Of a stretch of DNA of 64,000 nucleotides, positions 1 to 10,234 are shown one piece after another. Position 1 is the first letter of the stretch, and every line of letters begins with the position of its first letter. The stretch spans positions 186,001 to 250,000 of the forward strand of contig JAWKTX010000004.1 in assembly GCA_041398825.1 (NCBI GenBank). Direction: 5' to 3'. Below the pieces are notes generated by a model. That model saw only the letters and a program-made list of their open reading frames with translations, made no database searches and was not told the origin of the DNA. The position numbers were made by a program, and so were the translations under genes. Origin of the DNA: Planctomycetaceae bacterium. GTDB lineage: Bacteria; Planctomycetota; Planctomycetia; Planctomycetales; Planctomycetaceae.

Positions 1-262
1 CGGAGGCTCACACGGATTCATCGTCGGTCACGTTACGCCGGAAGCTCAGGTCGGCGGGCCGATCGCTCTGGTTCAGAATGGTGACAAAATCACAATCGAC
101 GCGGAACGCAATGAAATCAACGTCGACGTGACAGATGATGAAATGGCGAAGCGAAAGAGCAACTGGACCGCGCCGGCAGCCAAAGCCACACGGGGGACTC
201 TGGCCAAATACATTCGACTCGTCAAATCCGCCTCAGAAGGTTGCGTCACCGACGAAGAGTAG
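1..262 (+). CDS. ilvD: Dihydroxy-acid dehydratase, C-terminal end (partial)
   Basis: The window opens inside this gene; reading begins at base 2 and stops at TAG 260-262. The visible 86 residues begin GGSHGFIVGHVTPEAQVGG, which matches the conserved C-terminal block of the IlvD/Edd family, followed by the usual statement of a nucleotide-like linker and the ending that contains NWTAP and a tyrosine-rich turn. IlvD converts dihydroxy-acids to 2-oxo acids in branched-chain amino-acid synthesis and carries an Fe-S cluster in its missing N-terminal part. Edd is the alternative family member, but the C-terminal pattern resembles IlvD more closely. Start and catalytic cysteines lie outside the window. 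Confidence 0.85.
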   Translation, partial: GGSHGFIVGHVTPEAQVGGPIALVQNGDKITIDAERNEINVDVTDDEMAKRKSNWTAPAAKATRGTLAKYIRLVKSASEGCVTDEE

Positions 263-884
263 ACGAACGAAGCCTCCATCATCGGGCAGCCGATCACCTG
301 CGGCAAATTGACCATGGAAATGAGAGTGACCTATCCGGCGGAACTGAACGGTTCATTCCGCCGGATACGATCATTACTATAAATCCCGACTCCGGTGCAC
401 CGAACGGCTATGCTTCCGCTGGATTCTGTTGTCGGACGCATGGGGCTTTCGGGGGAGCCTTCAGGGAACCCTTCGAAGCACAGAGCCTCAATTCAGACTC
501 CCACTCCAACGCGTTCAGTGCAGATTCAGCCGCGTCGACACGCTGACATCTACCCTTCGCGAAATGCAAAAATGCAAGCCGGTTTGTATCGGCAGCATCG
601 TACGGCCGCTGTCCAGGGAACTGCTTCGGGCGTCTTATCGGAGGCGACCAACGTCGGTTCCGTACGAATCTGTCGATTGGCTGGCAGCCTCATTTCTCTT
701 TTCCGTTGAACGGCTATCATACACGGCTGCCGGAATGTGGATCTCCATCTGGAGGTGGAATCAGCGGCCCGGCATTCAGGTGGCATTGATCGCATGAACC
801 TGGTTTTCGTCCGATTCAGCGTGACCAGTTTTCCGCGGTAATCGATTGTCCGTTAGCAAACTCCAGATCGAGAGACAATTCGTC
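263..884. other. Intergenic stretch with no supported gene
   Basis: About 620 bases between ilvD and the ThuA-like gene. Overlapping short open frames occur on both strands, but none has protein-like composition, a credible start or a recognisable motif. No strong hairpin, tRNA or repeat was found by eye. It should contain the promoter of the following gene. Confidence 0.5.
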
Positions 885-2003
885 ATGAAGACACATTCTG
901 ATGGAACAAACAATGTTCTGAAGCGAACAGGACGCATGCTGTTGGCTTTCAGCGTATTCGCTGTCTCCGCAGGGTTCGTAAACACAGCTCGTTCAGAAGA
1001 CACTCTTTCGCTGATTGCTCCGGACGGTCGCAGTAACGGCAAGCACATTGTTCTGGTCGCTGGAGACGAGGAATATCGATCGGAAGAGTCGATGCCCATG
1101 CTGGGTAAGATTCTCAGCCAGCGTTTTGGTTTTCGTTGCACTGTCGTGTTTTCACTGGGCCCGGATGGAGCAGATTACATCGACGCCAACAATCAAAAAG
1201 GTTTGCGTGGACTTGCGGCCTTACAATCGGCCGACCTGATGATCATTGCAACACGCTTTCGTCAGCCAGACGAACAGCAGGCGAAGTACATTGCGGACTT
1301 CCTGAATGCCGGTAAACCGGTCATTGGCCTTCGAACGGCCACGCATGCATTTCGAGGCAGTCAGAAATTCGGCTCCACCCTGAGTTTCGACGAATTCGGC
1401 CTGAAGATCCTTGGCGAGCAATGGGTCAGCCATCATGGTCGTCACAAGGTGGAAGGAGCTCGTGGAGTTATCGAGCCGAAGCACAAAGATCATCCGATTC
1501 TGAACGGGGTGACTGACGTGTTTGCCCCCAGCGATGTTTATGGTGTCGTCCATCTGAAACAGGATGATCAGATTCTGATGCGGGGTGCAGTGACAAAATC
1601 ATTGGATCCAAAGTCCGAGATTCTGAAGGACGACAAACGGAACGCCCCCATGCAGCCTTTTGCGTGGTTGCACAAATACACATCTCCCGAAGGGACAAAG
1701 CAGGGCACTTCATTCTGCACGACCGGCGGCGCGTCGGTTGACTTACTGAACGAAGACCTGCGACGGATGGTGATTAATGCCGCACTGTATCTGACGGGAT
1801 TTGAGGTGCCTGAAATGGCAGACGTCAGTTTTGTTGACGACTTTCACCCTTCATTTTTTGGTTTCATCAATGATCCGTCTTACTGGAAAACACTCGGCTT
1901 AAAGCCGGAAAACTACGCACTGGGACGGTCCCCGCGAAATCCGGATCCGCCGGGTACCCCAAACTGGCCGCATCGACCTGCTCCGCCGAAGCCACTTCAA
2001 TAG
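885..2003 (+). CDS. Secreted ThuA-like domain protein
   Basis: A 372-residue protein of the ThuA-like (class I glutamine amidotransferase-like fold) group that is expanded in planctomycetes and often linked to sugar metabolism; the exact reaction is unknown. An upstream in-frame TTG at 846 exists, but ATG 885 is preferred because it places a signal peptide (MLLAFSVFAVSAGF, cleavage near ARSE) close to the N-terminus. The core HIVLVAGDEEYRSEE, the IGLRTATHAF turn and the HH of the VSHHGRHK segment are typical. The protein is probably exported. It stands alone between ilvD and a DUF1015 gene, and no catalytic claim can be made. Confidence 0.8.
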   Translation: MKTHSDGTNNVLKRTGRMLLAFSVFAVSAGFVNTARSEDTLSLIAPDGRSNGKHIVLVAGDEEYRSEESMPMLGKILSQRFGFRCTVVFSLGPDGADYIDANNQKGLRGLAALQSADLMIIATRFRQPDEQQAKYIADFLNAGKPVIGLRTATHAFRGSQKFGSTLSFDEFGLKILGEQWVSHHGRHKVEGARGVIEPKHKDHPILNGVTDVFAPSDVYGVVHLKQDDQILMRGAVTKSLDPKSEILKDDKRNAPMQPFAWLHKYTSPEGTKQGTSFCTTGGASVDLLNEDLRRMVINAALYLTGFEVPEMADVSFVDDFHPSFFGFINDPSYWKTLGLKPENYALGRSPRNPDPPGTPNWPHRPAPPKPLQ

Positions 2004-2051
2004 TGGAAAATGTCGTTTCACCCGTACTCGTTTTGAAGGCACTCTAGTTCC

Positions 2052-3284
2052 ATGCCCCGCATCAAGGCATTTCAGGCACTCCGCCCACGCGCTGATAAAG
2101 CTGCCCAGGTGGCGTCGGTCCCGTACGACGTCGTAAATCGTGATGAAGCCGCGGCTTTGGCTGACGGCAACGCCGATAGTTTTCTACACGTTGTACGGCC
2201 GGATATTGACTTTCCCCCTGAAACCGACCCGTACAGTGACCAGATTTACCAGAAAGCCGCAGAGAATCTGCAGCGATTGATTCAGGACGATGTGCTGCAG
2301 CGAGACAACGATGACTGCATCTACGCATACCGACAGATCATGGATGGCCGTGCGCAGGTGGGAATCGTCTGCTGTTGCCATGTCGATGATTATGAAAAGA
2401 ATCTGATTCTGAAGCACGAAAAGACGCGGAAGGCGAAAGAAGATGATCGGACCCGCCACGTCACGTCTTTGAACGCCAACGCCGGGCCCGTTTTCTTAAC
2501 CTACCGCGACGTGGAAGAAGTCAACTCAGCGATCGGTGAAGTGGTCCGTTCGGAGCAGCCAGTTTATGACTTTACGGCAGTGGATGGCATTCGGCACACC
2601 GTTTGGCGAATCACGGATACAGACAACTACATCAGCCTATTAACAAGCGTACCCGTCTTTTATGTGGCGGATGGACACCACCGTGCGGCGAGCGCCTGGC
2701 GAGCGGGAGCGGCACGGCGCGAAGCCAATCCGCATCATACCGGCGATGAAGAATACAACTGGTTTCTGACCGTCCTGTTTCCCGCCAGCGAACTCAAAAT
2801 TCTCGCATACAACCGAGTTCTGAAGGACCTGAATGGTCTAACCGTGGCTCAGGTCAGAGAACAACTTACATCGATCGGCAAGTTCGAAGCTGTCACCGAT
2901 CCGGTGCCACAGAATGCCGGGTCCTTCTGTTTCTATTTCGATGGAGGCTGGTGGCGACTGACGGTTCCGGCAGACACGATCGACCAGTCAGACGCCATTC
3001 AGTCACTGGACGTTGCGCTCCTCGAGAGCCGGGTGCTGCAACCGATTTTTGGCATTGAAGATGTCCGGACAGATTCCCGAATTGACTTCGTCGGCGGCAT
3101 TCGTGGCACCGATGAGCTTACAAAGCTCGTTGATAGTGGAAAATGGGCCATCGCCGTTTCCATGTACCCGACTTCGATTGCTCAGTTGATGGCAGTTTCG
3201 GATGCGGGCCAGATTATGCCGCCAAAAAGTACCTGGTTCGAGCCCAAACTTCGCAGCGGGCTCCTCGTTCATACGCTGGACTGA
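2052..3284 (+). CDS. DUF1015 family protein
   Basis: A 410-residue protein that begins MPRIKAFQALRP and shows the family signatures SVPYDVVN near residue 23 and VADGHHRAASAWR near residue 208, which are characteristic of DUF1015. The family is widespread, cytoplasmic and uncharacterised; members often sit near serine or amino-acid biosynthesis genes. The length equals the usual full-length family protein. ATG 2052 is the natural start because the conserved N-terminus begins there. It lies 48 bases after the ThuA-like gene on the same strand. No function is inferred. Confidence 0.85.
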   Translation: MPRIKAFQALRPRADKAAQVASVPYDVVNRDEAAALADGNADSFLHVVRPDIDFPPETDPYSDQIYQKAAENLQRLIQDDVLQRDNDDCIYAYRQIMDGRAQVGIVCCCHVDDYEKNLILKHEKTRKAKEDDRTRHVTSLNANAGPVFLTYRDVEEVNSAIGEVVRSEQPVYDFTAVDGIRHTVWRITDTDNYISLLTSVPVFYVADGHHRAASAWRAGAARREANPHHTGDEEYNWFLTVLFPASELKILAYNRVLKDLNGLTVAQVREQLTSIGKFEAVTDPVPQNAGSFCFYFDGGWWRLTVPADTIDQSDAIQSLDVALLESRVLQPIFGIEDVRTDSRIDFVGGIRGTDELTKLVDSGKWAIAVSMYPTSIAQLMAVSDAGQIMPPKSTWFEPKLRSGLLVHTLD

Positions 3285-3818
3285 ACACTGAATGGTTCAA
3301 GCTCGCGCAGGGCGGATTACGACAAACGGTCCGTCCTGCCGGGTTCAGTGGAAGCCCGCCTCGAGGACTGAGGTCGGCCGCGCTTCAGAAAGCCAGTGTT
3401 TCCAGCCTGGCTTCACTGAACCGAATTCAAGGTGTTTCTTCTGAACGAACCTGTTCTGTGCAAAAAATGTCCAATTCGGCCCGATTCTGGCTGCAAAGTC
3501 CTGAATTTGGTCGATTCGGGGCCGCCGATTGAATGTTGAGGCCGCTTACTTCTACAATTCCCCACCGGAGAAACTTTGGGATCAGTGTTTGATGTCTGAT
3601 CGCCTTGAACAGGCTTCAGAACGGCAAGGGAAGCTGATTCGGTTGGGAAAGCTGCGGTCAGTTTGCGGAATTGCACGGGAATGCCGGTTCTGAGGTAGAG
3701 AACGGCGTCCCAGAATCTCGAATAAGCACAACATCGGCGACGTCAAATTGCGCTGCCGGTTCGCGCAGATTCGGGGCGGTAGTCGACAAGCGGTTGAGTT
3801 GGTGAGAGTAACAATCCT
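3285..3818. other. Intergenic stretch upstream of the pyruvate dehydrogenase operon
   Basis: About 530 bases without a supported gene. The short frames here lack coding character. The region should hold the promoter for aceE, but no convincing -35/-10 pair or operator was recognised. Confidence 0.5.
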
Positions 3819-6572
3819 GTGGCGGAAACTGCTTCACGCAGCAAAGCCACCAGCATTTGGGGACGAAGTATGGTGGATCAGGCTATTCTTGATACCGTGT
3901 CGGGCATTCATCCGGACGAATTACAGGAATGGTACGAGTCTCTTGAAGACGTACTTCACCGCTATGGTGAAGAGCGTCTGCGTGAGTTACTGATCCATTT
4001 ACAGGAACGCGCTTACGCACGCGGCGTGAAGATGCCGTTCAGCGCGAACACTCCTTACATCAACACGATTCACCATACGGATCAGGTGAAGTTTCCGGGC
4101 AACCGGGAACTGGAACGCCGGATCAAGAGCATCATTCGCTGGAATGCAATGGCCATGGTTGTCCGTGCGTACCAGTCGGGCAGCGGAGTAGGAGGTCATA
4201 TTTCGACGTTCGCTTCGTCGGCGACGCTTTACGAAATCGGCCAGAATCACTTTTTCCATGCCCGAACGCCCGACCACACCGGCGACATGGTTTACTTTCA
4301 GGGGCACGCTGCTCCCGGAATGTACGCACGGGCCTTTGTAGAAGGACGCCTGGAAGCAGATCATCTGGCAAGTTTCCGCCGTGAGCTTCCGGCTGGCAGC
4401 GGCCTGAGCAGCTATCCCCATCCCTGGTTGATGCCATCGTTCTGGCAATTCCCAACGGTATCGATGGGGCTTGGCCCGATCTGTTCCATCTATCACGCTC
4501 GATTCCTGCGTTACCTGGAACATCGCGGCCTGCTCGACACCTCAAAGTCCCGAGTCTGGGCTTACCTGGGCGACGGCGAGTGTGACGAACCCGAATCTCT
4601 TGGCGCGCTGACACTGGCGTCGCGAGAAAACCTGGACAACCTGACCTGGGTGATCAACTGCAACCTGCAGCGTCTGGATGGCCCGGTCCGGGGTAATGGG
4701 AAAATCATTCAGGAACTGGAAGCGGCCTTCCGGGGGGCAGGCTGGAATGTCATCAAAGTCATCTGGGGATCCGACTGGGATCCCATTCTCGATGATGACA
4801 CCGAAGGCAAGCTTGTCAAACGCATGGGAGAAGTTGTCGACGGCCAGTATCAGAAGTACACGGTTTCTAAGGGTGATTACATCCGCAAGCACTTCTTCGG
4901 CGCCGATCCGGAAGTCGCAAAGCTGGTCCAGCATCTGTCCGACGAATATCTCGAGAAGATTCGTCGCGGTGGACACGATCCGGAAAAGGTTTACGCAGCC
5001 TATCACGCTGCTGTGAATCACAAGGGCGCGCCGACAGTTGTCCTGGTCAAGACGGTAAAGGGATATGGTCTGGGCGATGCTGGCGAAGGTCAGAATGTCG
5101 CCCACAATACGAAGAATGTCGCGACGGATGCTTTGCGAGCCTTCCGCGATCGCTTTTCAATTCCCGTCAGTGACGAGGATCTCGGCAAGTTGCCATTCTA
5201 TCGTCCGCCGGAAGACAGCCCCGAAATGAAATACCTGCGGCAGAAACGAGCTGCGTTAGGTGGACACATCCCGGCTCGGCAACCTACGGAAGAACGCCTT
5301 GAGATTCCAACACTGGACGACAAGGCGTTCCAGGGCAAGGGTTTGATTCCCGGGAGCGGAGAAGATAAAGGATCGACAACCGGATCGCTCGGCAACATCA
5401 TCCGCGGCCTCATTCGTCACAAGGGCATCGGTCCCCGAATCGTCCCCATTATTCCTGATGAGGCACGCACGTTCGGGATGGAAAGCCTGTTCAGCCTGTG
5501 CGGTATCTATTCCAGCAAAGGTCAGCTTTACGAACCAACCGATGCCGGCAATCTTATGTACTATAAGGAAGCACGCAACGGCCAGCTTCTTGAAGAAGGC
5601 ATCAATGAAGCCGGTGCGATGGGATCTTTCATCGCCGCCGGGACCGCCTATTCGAATCTCGGGCTGAACATGGTGCCGTTCTATGTCTACTACTCGATGT
5701 TCGGTTTCCAGCGTGTCGGCGACTTGATCTGGTGTGCAGCAGATTCTCGAACCAAGGGCTTCCTCTGTGGTGGCACCTCTGGTCGAACAACGCTGAACGG
5801 CGAAGGATTACAGCACGAAGACGGCCATAGCCAGCTGATGGCAACAACCGTTCCGAATCTGCGATCCTACGATCCCGCCTGGGGCTATGAACTGGCCGTC
5901 ATCGTCCAGGACGGACTCCGCAGGATGTATGGCGAAGGCGAAGAAATCTTCTATTACCTGAGCGTCTACAACGAAGATTACCAGCAACCTCCGATGCCAT
6001 CGCTGCCAACGGTGCAGGATGGAATCCTGAAGGGGATGTACCTGTACCACAGTTCGGAATCGGGAGTTGGGCAGGCACACCGACCGCAGTTGTTTGGCAG
6101 TGGGCCGATTCTTCGTGAAGCTTTGCGAGCTCAGCAGATCCTGGCAGATCGTTTCCAGATTGGCGTCGATGTCTGGAGTGTCACCAGCTACAGCGAACTG
6201 CGTCGTGAAGCGATGGAATGCCAGCACTGGAACGAACTGCATCCGGGTGAAGCACCTCGCCGAAGCTATCTGGAACGGGTACTGGACGGAGCAACCGGAC
6301 CATTTATCTCGACCAGCGATAACGTTCGCCTGGTGGCCGATCAGATTCGTGAATGGGTTCCGGGCGAATACCTGGTTCTTGGCACGGATGGGTTCGGACG
6401 CAGTGAATCCCGAGAAGAATTACGTCGACATTTCGAGATCGACGCGGAGTGCGTTGTGTATACCACACTTCGCGGGCTGGCCCGGATGGGTGCCTTCGAT
6501 GCGTCGAGACTGCCGGAAGTTCTTCAGCAACTGGGCATCGACACCGAAAAAATCGATCCACTCAATGCATAA
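3819..6572 (+). CDS. aceE: Pyruvate dehydrogenase E1 component (homodimeric type)
   Basis: A 917-residue E1 that decarboxylates pyruvate with thiamine diphosphate and passes the acetyl group to E2 lipoyl arms. It is the single-chain AceE type (about 890 residues), not the alpha/beta type. Landmarks include SFWQFPTVSMGLGP, the ThDP-binding YLGDGECDEPES near residue 250 and the substrate-region GGTSGRTTLNGEGLQHEDGH near residue 650. GTG 3819 gives the longest form; ATG 3870, with GGGGAC seven bases upstream, is an equally credible start and fits the E. coli N-terminus well. It is the first gene of an aceE-aceF-lpd cluster. Confidence 0.93.
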   Translation: MAETASRSKATSIWGRSMVDQAILDTVSGIHPDELQEWYESLEDVLHRYGEERLRELLIHLQERAYARGVKMPFSANTPYINTIHHTDQVKFPGNRELERRIKSIIRWNAMAMVVRAYQSGSGVGGHISTFASSATLYEIGQNHFFHARTPDHTGDMVYFQGHAAPGMYARAFVEGRLEADHLASFRRELPAGSGLSSYPHPWLMPSFWQFPTVSMGLGPICSIYHARFLRYLEHRGLLDTSKSRVWAYLGDGECDEPESLGALTLASRENLDNLTWVINCNLQRLDGPVRGNGKIIQELEAAFRGAGWNVIKVIWGSDWDPILDDDTEGKLVKRMGEVVDGQYQKYTVSKGDYIRKHFFGADPEVAKLVQHLSDEYLEKIRRGGHDPEKVYAAYHAAVNHKGAPTVVLVKTVKGYGLGDAGEGQNVAHNTKNVATDALRAFRDRFSIPVSDEDLGKLPFYRPPEDSPEMKYLRQKRAALGGHIPARQPTEERLEIPTLDDKAFQGKGLIPGSGEDKGSTTGSLGNIIRGLIRHKGIGPRIVPIIPDEARTFGMESLFSLCGIYSSKGQLYEPTDAGNLMYYKEARNGQLLEEGINEAGAMGSFIAAGTAYSNLGLNMVPFYVYYSMFGFQRVGDLIWCAADSRTKGFLCGGTSGRTTLNGEGLQHEDGHSQLMATTVPNLRSYDPAWGYELAVIVQDGLRRMYGEGEEIFYYLSVYNEDYQQPPMPSLPTVQDGILKGMYLYHSSESGVGQAHRPQLFGSGPILREALRAQQILADRFQIGVDVWSVTSYSELRREAMECQHWNELHPGEAPRRSYLERVLDGATGPFISTSDNVRLVADQIREWVPGEYLVLGTDGFGRSESREELRRHFEIDAECVVYTTLRGLARMGAFDASRLPEVLQQLGIDTEKIDPLNA

Positions 6573-6732
6573 CTTCGTCAGATCCGATGTCTGATGGGGC
6601 ACCGGATTGCGGACTGGATAACACGACCGGCTGACAATGAAGTCAACACTTGCAGCATACACTGTTATCCATGCAAACATTTACTCAACCTCGGGCTCTG
6701 CCTGACTAACGTTAACTGAATTGCAACAGCCA

Positions 6733-8367
6733 ATGGCCATTGAATTCAAATTGCCGGAAGTGTCTGAAGGTGTCGACTCTGTGGACATCGCAGAAGTCAA
6801 GGTTTCTGTCGGCGACACCATCACGGCAGGCACAGTGATCTGCGAAGTCGAAACAGATAAAGCCGTCGCGGACATCGAATGCCCTCACGCGGGCCGAGTC
6901 ACCAAAGTGCTGATGAAGCCAGGTGATTCGGTAAGTATCGGGGCCGTCCTGATAGAGATCGAAGCATCCGAAGAGGCGGAGACACATTCGTCTCCGGAAC
7001 CATCTACACCTTCAGAGACTCCGCCGCCGACCGAAGAAACGCAGGCGGCAACTGAACCCGCCGCTGTGTCGCAGGCTGGTCCGGTGGAATTCGTTCTGCC
7101 GGGAGTCGGCGAAGGCATTGACAAGGTCGATATCGCAGCCGTGATGGTCAAGGCTGGCGATGTAATCGGTGAAGACGCAGTCATTTGTGAGGTTGAAACC
7201 GACAAGGCCGTTGCTGAAATCAACTACCCAGGCGCGGGCACGGTTACAGCGGTCCACATCGCCGCCGGTCAGACGGTTTCCGTGGGAACTCCTTTGATCA
7301 CGGTACAGCCCGACGGTAGTTCAACGAAATCTTCGACGACTGCAGCACCACCGTCGACTGCCTCTGCATCTTCGTCTGCTGCCACGCCGGTTTCGAAACC
7401 CGCCGCTGCCCCTGAAAAATCGAATACCGCTGCGACGTCCGGCAGCACGGGCGGAAATCGGCCTCCAGCTCCTGCTGGTCCAGCCACTCGACGATTAGCA
7501 CGAAAACTTGGCGTCGACCTGTATCAGGTGAACGGCTCTGCCGCGGGTGGCCGAATCACCATCGAAGACGTAGAAGCGTTCGTTCGGGACCGATTAAGTC
7601 GCCCCGTTCCATCGGCTGCAGGAACACCGGGTGTTGGCGTTGTCGCTGCGGCTCCCCTTCCGGACTTTTCAAAATTCGGACCGGTGGAGAAGTTGCCGCT
7701 GAACAAGATTTTCCGGACAGCAGCGGCGAATCTTCACGCAGCATGGGTGACGATACCACACGTCACTCAACACGATCTCGCGGACATTACGGAACTGGAA
7801 ACAGCGCGAAAACGCTATGTCAAAGCGAATCCAACGTCCCCCAAAATCACGATGACTGCCATCATGATCAAAGCGGTCGTCGGAGCGTTAAAAGCGTTTC
7901 CACATGTGAACAGCAGTGTTGATCTGGAATCCGGCGAACTGATCATCAAGAACTACTATCACATAGGAGTGGCAGTTGACACGCCGAACGGACTGGTCGT
8001 CCCGGTCATCCGAAACTGCGATCAGAAAAACGTACTGCAGGTGGCGGCTGAGCTGACAGAGATTGCGGGCAAGGCCCGTGATCGAAAACTGAAAGCCGAA
8101 GACATGCAGGGAGGAACGTTTACGATTACAAACCTGGGTGGCATTGGAGGTACACACTTCACACCTATCGTGAATTACCCGGAAGTCGCAATTCTTGGCA
8201 TGTCACGCGGTCAGAAACAATTATTCCTCGAAGATGGACAGGTCACGGAACGCCTGATGCTGCCATTGTCATTGTCTTACGACCATCGTGCGATCAATGG
8301 GGCAGATGCCGCCCGATTTATTGTCAAACTCTCCAGTAGCCTCAGTAACTTCTTTGAACTGTTCTGA
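6733..8367 (+). CDS. aceF: Dihydrolipoyl acetyltransferase (E2) with two lipoyl domains
   Basis: A 544-residue E2 of the pyruvate dehydrogenase complex. Two lipoyl domains are visible, each with an ETDKAV lipoylation site (Lys43 and Lys158), separated by Pro/Glu/Thr-rich linkers. A Ser/Ala/Pro-rich linker leads to the peripheral subunit-binding domain (about residues 247-285) and then the catalytic acetyltransferase domain ending in SYDHRAINGADAARF with catalytic His518. A TTG at 6721 could extend the frame by four residues, but ATG 6733 begins exactly at the lipoyl-domain start. It lies 160 bases after aceE. Confidence 0.93.
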   Translation: MAIEFKLPEVSEGVDSVDIAEVKVSVGDTITAGTVICEVETDKAVADIECPHAGRVTKVLMKPGDSVSIGAVLIEIEASEEAETHSSPEPSTPSETPPPTEETQAATEPAAVSQAGPVEFVLPGVGEGIDKVDIAAVMVKAGDVIGEDAVICEVETDKAVAEINYPGAGTVTAVHIAAGQTVSVGTPLITVQPDGSSTKSSTTAAPPSTASASSSAATPVSKPAAAPEKSNTAATSGSTGGNRPPAPAGPATRRLARKLGVDLYQVNGSAAGGRITIEDVEAFVRDRLSRPVPSAAGTPGVGVVAAAPLPDFSKFGPVEKLPLNKIFRTAAANLHAAWVTIPHVTQHDLADITELETARKRYVKANPTSPKITMTAIMIKAVVGALKAFPHVNSSVDLESGELIIKNYYHIGVAVDTPNGLVVPVIRNCDQKNVLQVAAELTEIAGKARDRKLKAEDMQGGTFTITNLGGIGGTHFTPIVNYPEVAILGMSRGQKQLFLEDGQVTERLMLPLSLSYDHRAINGADAARFIVKLSSSLSNFFELF

Positions 8368-8387
8368 TTTCGTAAAACTGAAGCGAA

Positions 8388-8458
8388 GACCCACACTCTA
8401 TGCAGCCGTATCGAGGGGTTGATCAGCAGATCAGCCCCCGAAGCAGCGGCCGTGGGTC
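8388..8458 (+). promoter_or_regulatory. Nested hairpin in the aceF-lpd gap
   Basis: The inner stem pairs GGGGTTGATC (8415-8424) with GATCAGCCCC (8429-8438) around an AGCA tetraloop, with one G-U wobble. An outer 7-bp stem can form between GACCCAC (8388-8394) and GTGGGTC (8452-8458). There is no U-run after it, so it looks more like an mRNA-processing or stability element than an intrinsic terminator. This is an inference from pairing only. Confidence 0.45.
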
Positions 8459-8588
8459 TCCTGAGCACACGTCGGAGACTTTCGAATGGCGATGTGGGGT
8501 ATGGTTTCCCAATGCTCCAGCTCGAACACTGAAGGTCGCATATCACCTGTCTTCACTGCCTTCATCACTCTGCAGAAATTCTGAATCC

Positions 8589-10010
8589 ATGGCAGATCAA
8601 CACGCTCAACTTGTTGTCCTTGGCGGAGGCCCTGGTGGCTACCCTGCGGCATTTGCCGCTGCCGATCACGGAATGAAGGTAGTCCTGATTGACGAAGGCA
8701 GTAAACCAGGAGGCGTATGCCTGAATAGAGGCTGCATTCCGTCAAAGGCTCTGCTGCATGTCGCGAAGCTGATCAACGAAACTCGCGAAGCCGCGGAATG
8801 TGGACTCACGTTTTCCGAACCAACGCTGGATCTGGATAAACTGCGTGCGTTCAAGGACAAAGTCATTGGCAGTCTGGCTGGCGGAGTAGAAGGGCTCTGC
8901 AAAGCCCGCGGAGTCGAACTTATCAAAGCCCGCGGGACTTTCGTCGATTCCAATACACTTGAAATCAAGCTCAACGACGGGACCTCGAAAACTCTTTCGT
9001 TTGATCACTGCATCGTCGCAACCGGTTCGACACCAGCGATGCCGCCCATTTTCAATATCGGCGACGACCGGGTTATGGATTCCACCGGTGCCCTGGAACT
9101 CAAAGACATTCCAAAACGATTGCTTGTAATTGGTGGCGGTTACATTGGCCTGGAAATGGGGTCTGTTTACGCGGCCATCGGTTCTGACGTAACTGTCGTA
9201 GAAATGACATCGGGATTGCTCCCAGGTGCCGATCGTGATCTTGTTACGCCATTGCAAAAGCGGCTCACGGAACACTTCAAAGCCATTCATCTGAATACCA
9301 AAGTGGCCAAAGTCGAAGCAACACCGGAGGGAATCGTTGCTTCGCTCGAAGGCGAAGGTGTCGAACCTCAGCAGACATTCGACCGAGTTCTGGTAGCCGT
9401 AGGCCGCCGTCCGAATGGTCGCGGGATCGGGCTGGAAAACACCGGAGCACAACTGGATGATCGTGGATTCATCGTCATCGATCGCAATCAGCGAACCGCT
9501 GATCCTAAATTGATGGCAATTGGCGATGTTGCCGGAGAACCAATGCTGGCTCACAAGGCCACCCGCGAAGCAAAGATTGCTGTCGAAACTCTTGCAGGTG
9601 AACCTGTCGAGTTCGACAACATTGCAATTCCAGCCGTCGTATTCACGGACCCGGAACTTGCATGGTGCGGAATCACGGAAACAGAAGCCAAAGCAAAAGG
9701 CATCGAGCACACGGTTCATCGTTTCCCATGGGCTGCCTCCGGCCGTGCGCAGACTCTGGCTCGCACGGAAGGCATCACAAAGATGATCATCGAACCAAAG
9801 AAGCAGCGCATTCTGGGTGTCGGGATCGTCGGACCGGGTGCGGGAGAGATGATTGCGGAAGCAGTCATTGCAGTGGAAATGGGAGCTACCGCACGCGATC
9901 TCGCCGATTCAATTCATGCTCATCCAACGCTTTCGGAAACGCTGATGGAAACCGCGGAAAGCGTCTTCGGTCAGCCAACACATCAATATCGACCGCCCCG
10001 AAAATCGTAA
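8589..10010 (+). CDS. lpd: Dihydrolipoyl dehydrogenase (E3)
   Basis: A 473-residue flavoprotein that reoxidises the dihydrolipoyl arms of E2 and reduces NAD+. The FAD-binding LGGGPGGYPAAFAAA lies at the N-terminus, the redox-active disulfide is CLNRGC (Cys44, Cys49), and the NAD-binding GGGYIGLEMGSVYA lies near residue 180; HAHPTLSE near the C-terminus carries the active-site His. The frame is open from ATG 8400, but that would add 63 non-homologous residues; ATG 8589 starts directly before the flavin fold. It completes the aceE-aceF-lpd set. Confidence 0.93.
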   Translation: MADQHAQLVVLGGGPGGYPAAFAAADHGMKVVLIDEGSKPGGVCLNRGCIPSKALLHVAKLINETREAAECGLTFSEPTLDLDKLRAFKDKVIGSLAGGVEGLCKARGVELIKARGTFVDSNTLEIKLNDGTSKTLSFDHCIVATGSTPAMPPIFNIGDDRVMDSTGALELKDIPKRLLVIGGGYIGLEMGSVYAAIGSDVTVVEMTSGLLPGADRDLVTPLQKRLTEHFKAIHLNTKVAKVEATPEGIVASLEGEGVEPQQTFDRVLVAVGRRPNGRGIGLENTGAQLDDRGFIVIDRNQRTADPKLMAIGDVAGEPMLAHKATREAKIAVETLAGEPVEFDNIAIPAVVFTDPELAWCGITETEAKAKGIEHTVHRFPWAASGRAQTLARTEGITKMIIEPKKQRILGVGIVGPGAGEMIAEAVIAVEMGATARDLADSIHAHPTLSETLMETAESVFGQPTHQYRPPRKS

Positions 10011-10234
10011 GCAGCGACATGGGTGTCACGAGCCCCTGAATTCAACACCTGGCCACAACTCCTGTGTGCAGGCCGTTCTGAAACATCAGCCGTCGGGAGA
10101 TCCACCGTCGTCTGTATCGATCGCGTAAATTATCTTCATCTGAATCAACCCGTCTGGCACCGAGATTCGTATGCCGGCAGAAGGTAGTGAGTTCGCTTTC
10201 GAAGAACATTTCAATCGATTCAGGATGGTAACCC

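Noticed and set aside
8742..9719. Long minus-strand frame of 325 codons opposite lpd
   Set aside because: It is an antisense shadow of a clearly conserved gene and lacks any family-like motif.
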